In this document: positions 58,915-64,000 of the stretch, piece by piece
How positions within the stretch are numbered: position 1 is the stretch's first letter
Layout of the letters: each line of letters starts with the position of its first letter
Assembly (NCBI RefSeq): GCF_009301415.1
Contig: NZ_CP045074.1
Location: 310,001-374,000, forward strand
Direction: 5' to 3'
DNA length: 64,000 nt
Source: Paracoccus kondratievae
GTDB lineage: Bacteria; Pseudomonadota; Alphaproteobacteria; Rhodobacterales; Rhodobacteraceae
Position numbers and translations under genes: made by a program
The notes under the pieces: generated by a model
The model's input: the letters and a program-made list of their open reading frames with translations, nothing else
What the model was told of the DNA's origin: nothing
Databases searched by the model: none

Positions 58915-61532
58915 GGCTGTTCGTGGATGCTTAGCCGCATGGCCGTACCCTCGGGTCCGGTGCGGGCGATCCAGGCATCACCGCCGTGCAGTTCCGCCAC
59001 CCGGCGCACCAGCGCAAGGCCCAGCCCCACGCCAGAGGCCTTGGTCGTGACCAGAGGGTCAAAGGCGCGGGCGCGGATCTCGGGTGCAAGGCCGGGGCCG
59101 TTGTCCCCGATCTCAAGGATCGTCCGCGTGCCGTCGTGAAAGGCGCGCAAGGTGACATGGGGAACCCGGCCGGGGACGGTTTCGGCGGCCTGCAACCCGT
59201 TCTCGATCAGGTTGCGGATGGCAAATTGCAGCCGCGCCGGATCGCAGCGCAGCCGCATCCCTTCGGGCACCTGCATGGTGATCTGCTGCGCGGCGGGATG
59301 TTCCGCGACCAGCCCCGCCAGCCAGTCGCGCAGATCGACCGGCACCGTCTCATGCGCGCCCTGCCGGGCGAAATCCAGCAAGATGTCGATGATGCGGCTG
59401 CAACGGGCGATGTTGCGGCGGATGCGCTGCACGTCCTCTTCGGCTTCGGGACCAAGGCCGGGGCTGCGTGACAGCACCTCGACCGAACTGGTGATGGTAC
59501 CCAGCGGGTTGCGCAGTTCATGGCTGATCGTCGCCGCGACCTCGCCCACGGCGGCAAGGCGCTGGCGAACCGCCAGTTCGCGCTGGGTCGAGCCAAGCCG
59601 GCGCAGGGCGTCGATCAGATCATCCTCGGTCAGGCGGCGGCGCTCATTCGCCATCACGGCCCAAAAGGCCAGCAGCGCCAGCAAAGGGGCCGAGCCCAAA
59701 AACACATGCGTTGCCGCCTGCGGGTTCTGCAGACTGGCCGAGAGGTACCGCGCCAGCAGGTAGACCAGTCCAAGCCCCGCCATCAGCAGCGCGAAAACCG
59801 CCGCGACCTGCCAGGCGCGCTGCCCAAGGCGCGGCGGCATCCGCTGCAGGCGCAGGGCAGGGGCGGCGGGATCAACCGCGTCCGGTGCTCGCCCGCGCTT
59901 GCAAAAATCGCGGCAATGCGGCTCAAGACTGCAACACAGCGAACAGATCGGCCGCTCATAGAAGGTGCAATAGGCTATGTCGCGCGTTTCATAGCCGTGG
60001 CTGCAAATCGCGCAGTCGCAATGTGTGCGGCGGCGAAAGACATGGGGCGCGCGGGCAATAAAGCCATGCCCCTGTCGCATCAGACCCAGCCCCGTCGCCG
60101 CGATCAGGGACAGGGCAAAGGCGATGGGCGCGGACCAGGCCTGTGCCATTTGCCCGCCAAGGCCCGCGTAAAGCGCCAGCCCCACCAGTGCCCCCAGTGC
60201 CATGCCGCCGCATCCGACCGGGTTGAAATCGGGCAGATGGGCGCGCCGAAACTCGATCCGGGCCGGGCTAAGGCCCAGTGGCTTCAGCACTGCCAGATCG
60301 GCAAAGATCGCGCCCAGCCAGGCCAGCGCAAGGTTGGCATAGATGGCCAGCACCGCCTCGAGCGTGGCAAAGACCCCCATCAGCATCAGCGCGCAACTGA
60401 TCGCGACATGGATCAGCAGCCAGATCAGCCGCCCCGGATGATAGCGTGCGACGCGCAGAAAGAAATTCGACTGCGCAAGCGAGCCTGCATAGGCATTGGT
60501 CACGTTGATCTTGATCTGTGCGACAAGGATGTAAACCGTCGCCACCACCAGCGCGGCGCGCGGACCAAACAAATATTCATAGGCGTGCCAGAACATGCCG
60601 ATCGGCTCGGCCGCGAAATCGGGGGACATACCGTCCCCGATGGCGAGCCAGACAAGAAAGCTGCCCATCAGCACCTTGGTGCCGCCGATCAGGACCCAGC
60701 CCGGCCCGGCCATGATCAGCGCCCCCCACCAGCCAAGGCGGCTGCTGGCCTCACGCGGGGGCAGAAAGCGCAGATAGTCCACCTGTTCGCCGATTTGCAG
60801 CGTCAGTGCGCACAGGACGCCGATGGCACCACCCAGCGACAACATGGTAAAGGCGGGGCCGGGGGCATGTAGCCAGCTCTGCGCGGCATCGGGCTCGGTC
60901 CAGGCGATGGCGGCAAAGGGCAAAAGCGCCAGCACGATCCATGGCAGTTGTGTCACCACCTGAAAGCGCGAGATCGCCGTCATCCCGCGTGAGGCGATGG
61001 GCAGGATCGACAGCGCCGACAACAGATAGCCCAAAGGCAGGGGCAGGCCGAAACATACATGCAGCGCCTGTCCGATGATCACCCCTTCGAGCGCAAAGAA
61101 GATGATCGTATAGGTCGCGTAGATCAGCGAGGTGATGGCCGAGCCGATATAGCCAAAGCCCGCCCCGCGCGTCAGCAGGTCCATATCCACATTCGAGCGC
61201 GCGACGTGATAGGCAATGGGCAGGCTGGTGACAAAGATGAATGCCGAAACGATCAGCACCGCCACCACCGTCACATGCACCCCCCATGAGATGGTCAGTG
61301 CTGCCCCAATCGCCTCAAGTGCCAGAAACGAAATGCCCCCCAGCGCGGTATGGGTGATGATGCCCGGGCTCCAGCGGCGGTGGCTTGCCGGGGCGTAACG
61401 CAGGGCGTAATCCTCGATCGTCTCATCGGCGACCCAGGACTGATAGCTGCGTGGTGCGGGCTCAAGGCCCGGAAAACCGCCCGGGGCGCCGGCCGGCAGG
61501 TCCCCTTCGTCGATGGCGCTATGCCTGTTCAC
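58911..61532 (-). CDS. NCS1-type permease fused to a cysteine cluster and histidine kinase
   Basis: 873 residues. Residues 55-490 form a 12-helix NCS1 (purine/cytosine permease-like) transporter, with QIKINVTNAYAGSLAQSNFF near 340 as the conserved family segment. Residues 504-544 hold nine cysteines (HCDCAICSHG, YCTFYERPICSLCC, HCRDFC), likely a metal site. Two more helices (573-595, 609-627) lead to HisKA with His-671 (AATISHELRNPLG) and an ATPase domain (NLIENGLQA, DNGPGLAP, GVGLGLALV). I chose the GTG at 61532 because GGGGAGGA is 4 bp before it; an ATG 17 codons upstream (61583) has none. It is analogous to CbrA, which uses a different transporter family. It is divergent from formamidase. 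Whether it transports or only senses is not known. Confidence 0.84.
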   Translation of the reverse strand: MNRHSAIDEGDLPAGAPGGFPGLEPAPRSYQSWVADETIEDYALRYAPASHRRWSPGIITHTALGGISFLALEAIGAALTISWGVHVTVVAVLIVSAFIFVTSLPIAYHVARSNVDMDLLTRGAGFGYIGSAITSLIYATYTIIFFALEGVIIGQALHVCFGLPLPLGYLLSALSILPIASRGMTAISRFQVVTQLPWIVLALLPFAAIAWTEPDAAQSWLHAPGPAFTMLSLGGAIGVLCALTLQIGEQVDYLRFLPPREASSRLGWWGALIMAGPGWVLIGGTKVLMGSFLVWLAIGDGMSPDFAAEPIGMFWHAYEYLFGPRAALVVATVYILVAQIKINVTNAYAGSLAQSNFFLRVARYHPGRLIWLLIHVAISCALMLMGVFATLEAVLAIYANLALAWLGAIFADLAVLKPLGLSPARIEFRRAHLPDFNPVGCGGMALGALVGLALYAGLGGQMAQAWSAPIAFALSLIAATGLGLMRQGHGFIARAPHVFRRRTHCDCAICSHGYETRDIAYCTFYERPICSLCCSLEPHCRDFCKRGRAPDAVDPAAPALRLQRMPPRLGQRAWQVAAVFALLMAGLGLVYLLARYLSASLQNPQAATHVFLGSAPLLALLAFWAVMANERRRLTEDDLIDALRRLGSTQRELAVRQRLAAVGEVAATISHELRNPLGTITSSVEVLSRSPGLGPEAEEDVQRIRRNIARCSRIIDILLDFARQGAHETVPVDLRDWLAGLVAEHPAAQQITMQVPEGMRLRCDPARLQFAIRNLIENGLQAAETVPGRVPHVTLRAFHDGTRTILEIGDNGPGLAPEIRARAFDPLVTTKASGVGLGLALVRRVAELHGGDAWIARTGPEGTAMRLSIHEQP

Positions 61533-61664
61533 CGATCCTCCCCGGTTGCCTGTGCGGGCTGCCTTTGTCCCTGTGGCATCCATCAGCCTAGCGGGCTTTG
61601 CCCTGGCTGGGAATTGCCCGTGCCTTGCATGGCGCCGCGAAAGCCCGTGCCGCGCAAGCGCCGG

Positions 61665-61712
61665 TTACAAAGAATTACATTTCTGCCTCTTTCGGCATGA
61701 ATGGCGATTACA
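61665..61712. promoter_or_regulatory. TTACA direct repeats upstream of fmdA
   Basis: TTACA occurs at 61665-61669, 61675-61679 and 61708-61712, that is 10 and 33 bp apart, on one face of the helix. OmpR/PhoB-type regulators bind direct repeats with a period of about 11 bp. The sites lie in the gap between the permease-kinase and formamidase genes. Confidence 0.4.
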
Positions 61713-61776
61713 TGCGCGCCCCAGGCTAGGCGCGGAACCGGTCCCCAGAGGCCGGTCGCCAGTCAGGGAGCAAATC

Positions 61777-63003
61777 ATGTCCAGAACCGTATTCAAGGTC
61801 GATCTTAACAAGGCCCCCGAAGAGGCCATTCAAAAGCCGCATAACCGCTGGCATCCCGATATTCCGATGGTCGAGACCTTCAAGCCCGGCGAGGTGCTGC
61901 GGGTTGAATGTTATGACTGGACCGGAGGCCAGGTCGGCAACAATGACAGCGCCAATGATATCCGCGATGCGGATCTGACGCGGGTGCATTACCTTTCCGG
62001 TCCCTTTGGGTTCGAAGGTGCCGAGCCGGGCGATCTGCTGGTGGTCGATATTCTGGATATCGGCGCGCTGCCCGAGTCGCGCTGGGGCTTTAACGGCCTG
62101 TTTGCCAAGGAAAACGGCGGCGGCTTTCTGACCGAACATTACCCCGAAGCCGTCAAGTCGATCTGGGATTTCGAGGGTATCTATACCACCTCGCGCCATA
62201 TCCCCGGCGTACGCTATCCGGGCCTGATTCACCCGGGCCTGATCGGCTGTCTGCCCGATCACAAACTGTTGGCCGAGGCGAACCGGCGCGAGGCCGAGCT
62301 GATCGCGACCAACCCGACGCGTGTGCCTCCGCTGGCGAACCCGCCCCATGCCGCAACTGCGCTGATGGGTCATCTGAGTGGTACCGCCGCGCAGCGCGCC
62401 GCCGAAGAGGCGTGGCGCACGGTTCCGCCGCGCGAACATGGCGGCAATTGCGATATCAAGAACCTGTCGCGCGGTTCCAAGGTGTATTTCCCCGTCTATG
62501 TAAAGGGCGGCGGGCTGTCGATGGGCGATATCCACTTCAGTCAGGGCGATGGCGAGATCACCTTCTGCGGCGCGATCGAAATGGCCGGCTGGATCGAGAT
62601 CAAGGTCGAGATCATCAAGGACGGCATGTCCAAATACGGCGTGGTGAACCCGATCTTCCGTCCCTCGCCCATTGATCCGCATTTCGACGATTACCTGATC
62701 TTTGAGGGGATCTCGGTCGATGAACACACGGGCGAGCAATATTACCTCGACGCCCATGTCGCCTATCGTCGTGCCTGCCTTAATGCCATAGAATATCTAA
62801 AGAAATTCGGATATACAGGCGAACAGGCATATATGATCCTTGGCACCGCTCCGGTTGAGGGGCGCATTGCCGGCATCGTCGACATTCCCAACGTCTGCGC
62901 GACCCTGGCCATTCCAACGGCGATTTTCGACTTTGATATCCGGCCAAACGGCGACGGGCCGACACGCTCGGTTCCCGATGTCCCGGTCGCCAGGACCAGC
63001 TGA
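61777..63003 (+). CDS. fmdA: Formamidase (acetamidase/formamidase family)
   Basis: 408 residues, the normal length for FmdA. KPHNRWHPDIPMVETFKPGEVLRVECYDWTGGQ opens the chain; GLIHPGLIGCLPDHKLL near 150, PPREHGGNCDIKNLSRGSKVYFPVYVKGGGLSMGD near 225 and FSQGDGEITFCGAIE follow. It hydrolyses formamide or another short amide to ammonia and acid in the cytoplasm. AGGGAG 6 bp upstream fixes the start. Two further genes, an AmiS/UreI-type channel and fmdB, follow. Confidence 0.91.
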   Translation: MSRTVFKVDLNKAPEEAIQKPHNRWHPDIPMVETFKPGEVLRVECYDWTGGQVGNNDSANDIRDADLTRVHYLSGPFGFEGAEPGDLLVVDILDIGALPESRWGFNGLFAKENGGGFLTEHYPEAVKSIWDFEGIYTTSRHIPGVRYPGLIHPGLIGCLPDHKLLAEANRREAELIATNPTRVPPLANPPHAATALMGHLSGTAAQRAAEEAWRTVPPREHGGNCDIKNLSRGSKVYFPVYVKGGGLSMGDIHFSQGDGEITFCGAIEMAGWIEIKVEIIKDGMSKYGVVNPIFRPSPIDPHFDDYLIFEGISVDEHTGEQYYLDAHVAYRRACLNAIEYLKKFGYTGEQAYMILGTAPVEGRIAGIVDIPNVCATLAIPTAIFDFDIRPNGDGPTRSVPDVPVARTS

Positions 63004-63075
63004 CGGTTCCTCCCCCCAAGTCGCGCGTTCCGCAGTTCGCCGGGGCGCGCGCGAGGATCTGCAGGAGACAAGATC

Positions 63076-63588
63076 ATGCTGCTTGGCTTTTTATTGTTCT
63101 ACGTCGGCGCTGTGCTGTTTCTGAATGGCCTGTGGCTGATGGGCCGGATCGAGGACCGCGAGATCGTCGTTATCAACATCATCTCGGGCCTGGTTGCGGG
63201 CGCAGTGGTGGTGCAGGGCGCCTTTGGCCAGGGCGCGGACGGGCAAAGCGTGCGTGCGGCGGCGCTGACACTGATGTTCAGCACGACCTATTTCTGGGTC
63301 GCCTATAACCGGCTTGTCGCCGTGGACGGGCGTGGCCTTGGCTGGTTCAGCCTGTTTGTCGCCATCACCACCGTGCCGGTTTTCCTGCGCGCGGTGATGG
63401 CTGCCGGTTCCGCGACCGAGCTGTGGCTGGCCGCGAACTGGGCGATCTGGGGCGTCTTGTGGTTCATGTATTTCCTGCTGCTGGCGCTAGGCCGTCCGAT
63501 CCTGCGCCAGACTGCATGGGTCACGCTGCTGGCCGGGATCCTCACCGGCTGGCTGCCCGGTTTTCTGCTGCTTGATGGATTGATGTGA
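63076..63588 (+). CDS. AmiS/UreI family amide channel
   Basis: 170 residues with six membrane helices. LLGFLLFYVGAVLFLNGLWLMG is the family start and STTYFWVAYNRL and LWLAANWAIWGVLWFMYFLL follow. AmiS and UreI let urea or short amides cross the inner membrane. AGGAG 10 bp upstream supports the ATG. Lying between formamidase and fmdB, it should bring in the amide. Confidence 0.88.
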   Translation: MLLGFLLFYVGAVLFLNGLWLMGRIEDREIVVINIISGLVAGAVVVQGAFGQGADGQSVRAAALTLMFSTTYFWVAYNRLVAVDGRGLGWFSLFVAITTVPVFLRAVMAAGSATELWLAANWAIWGVLWFMYFLLLALGRPILRQTAWVTLLAGILTGWLPGFLLLDGLM

Positions 63589-63600
63589 GAAGGGCTTTCC

Positions 63601-63897
63601 ATGCCGATCTATGATTTCGCCTGCTCTGAACATGGCATCTTTACCGAGCGGATGAGCTATGAGGCCAGCCGCGCCGGCGCGGCCTGCCCCTGCTGCGGTG
63701 CCCCTGCTGGTGTGCTGCCGGCGCTGCCGCAGATCAGCACCCTCTCCAGCGGGTTGCGCCGGGCCGAGCACAGGGCAGAGGCAAGCTCGTCCGAGCCGCG
63801 CGTGGTCAAGCGCAGCCATCTGCCCAGTTGCGGCTGCAACCTGTGCAAGAAAAAGGCGCCGCCCACCTCGCGGCGCTGGATGCTGGGGCAGTGCTGA
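63601..63897 (+). CDS. fmdB: FmdB-family zinc-ribbon protein
   Basis: 98 residues. MPIYDFACSEHGIFTERMSY and ACPCCGAP form the first half of the ribbon; SCGCNLCKKK is a second Cys pair. FmdB-like proteins are linked to formamidase operons and are thought to be regulatory. It starts 12 bp after the channel gene. Confidence 0.87.
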   Translation: MPIYDFACSEHGIFTERMSYEASRAGAACPCCGAPAGVLPALPQISTLSSGLRRAEHRAEASSSEPRVVKRSHLPSCGCNLCKKKAPPTSRRWMLGQC

Positions 63898-63901
63898 AGC
63901 T

Positions 63902-63928
63902 GGGGGCGCGCTATTCGAACGCGCCCCC
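63902..63928 (+). terminator. Hairpin ending the formamidase operon
   Basis: GGGGGCGCG (63902-63910) pairs perfectly with CGCGCCCCC (63920-63928), just after fmdB. No T-run follows; a run of 11 C begins at 63934. The last 55 bases of the window hold nothing I recognise. Confidence 0.5.
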
Positions 63929-64000
63929 GTCCACCCCCCCCCCCGCCAGATGCGGGGATGTGGGTTGCGGCAATGGCGGCCCCGCCAGGGGCGACGGCCG

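Noticed and set aside
63934..63944. Run of 11 C near the window end
   Set aside because: Could be a phase-variable tract or a sequencing artefact, but no gene is seen across it.
1..64000. Insertion sequences, prophage, CRISPR array, tRNA or rRNA genes
   Set aside because: No transposase, integrase, spaced repeat array or tRNA-like cloverleaf was recognised, including around the decayed 28-30 kb patch.

Overview
The window is GC-rich, densely packed DNA from an alphaproteobacterium. Gene content and style (GAFPGA-type DctD relative, tripartite tricarboxylate transporters, CbiZ, FmdA with an AmiS/UreI-type channel, many ATGA stop/start overlaps) suggest a Rhodobacteraceae member close to Paracoccus. 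This is inferred from protein flavour only, since no rRNA or tRNA is present. I see no insertion sequence, prophage or CRISPR array.

Layout. 1-2.75 kb: the end of a polar amino acid ABC ATPase, then a 2-hydroxyacid dehydrogenase, a PfkB sugar kinase and a hydratase-like protein. 2.75-17.4 kb: a catabolic island whose genes match the aerobic 2-aminobenzoyl-CoA (anthranilate) pathway. It has a CoA ligase, a monooxygenase/reductase fusion, beta-oxidation-like enzymes, a thioesterase, a RidA protein, a MarR regulator, a five-gene Liv-type ABC transporter and an arylformamidase-like hydrolase. The divergent promoter region at 3.9 kb carries a 28-bp palindrome, the likely MarR operator. 17.5-19.7 kb: a second MarR gene and a divergent DHA2 efflux pump share a promoter covered by two abutting 19-bp inverted repeats. 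19.7-21.0 kb: DAHP synthase preceded by what reads as a complete transcription attenuator, with a leader peptide containing FYWF.

21.2-27.9 kb: a succinate-semialdehyde dehydrogenase, an XRE-cupin regulator, a GABA aminotransferase with several frameshifts, then LysR, glutaryl-CoA dehydrogenase and a class III CoA-transferase. 27.9-30.1 kb is a decayed patch with remnants of an AraC regulator, a hydantoinase B and an NCS1 permease. 30.2-37.6 kb: a DctB/DctD-like two-component system and a tctCBA transporter operon with a second tctC. 37.7-42.5 kb: a GntR regulator and glcDEF (glycolate oxidase). 42.7-50.8 kb: a flavin reductase, an NCS2 permease, minCDE, a Tat-exported GMC dehydrogenase pair, a glyoxalase-fold protein, a ribbon-helix-helix protein and CbiZ. 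50.8-56.7 kb: one minus-strand operon for organosulfur uptake and oxidation.

57-63.9 kb is the most unusual part. An 873-residue protein fuses an NCS1-type permease, a nine-cysteine cluster and a full histidine kinase. It is co-transcribed with a receiver-histidine kinase protein, and an OmpR-type regulator converges on them. All sit beside a divergent formamidase / AmiS-UreI channel / FmdB operon. The simplest reading is that a transporter-like sensor detects a small amide or ureide and drives its use.
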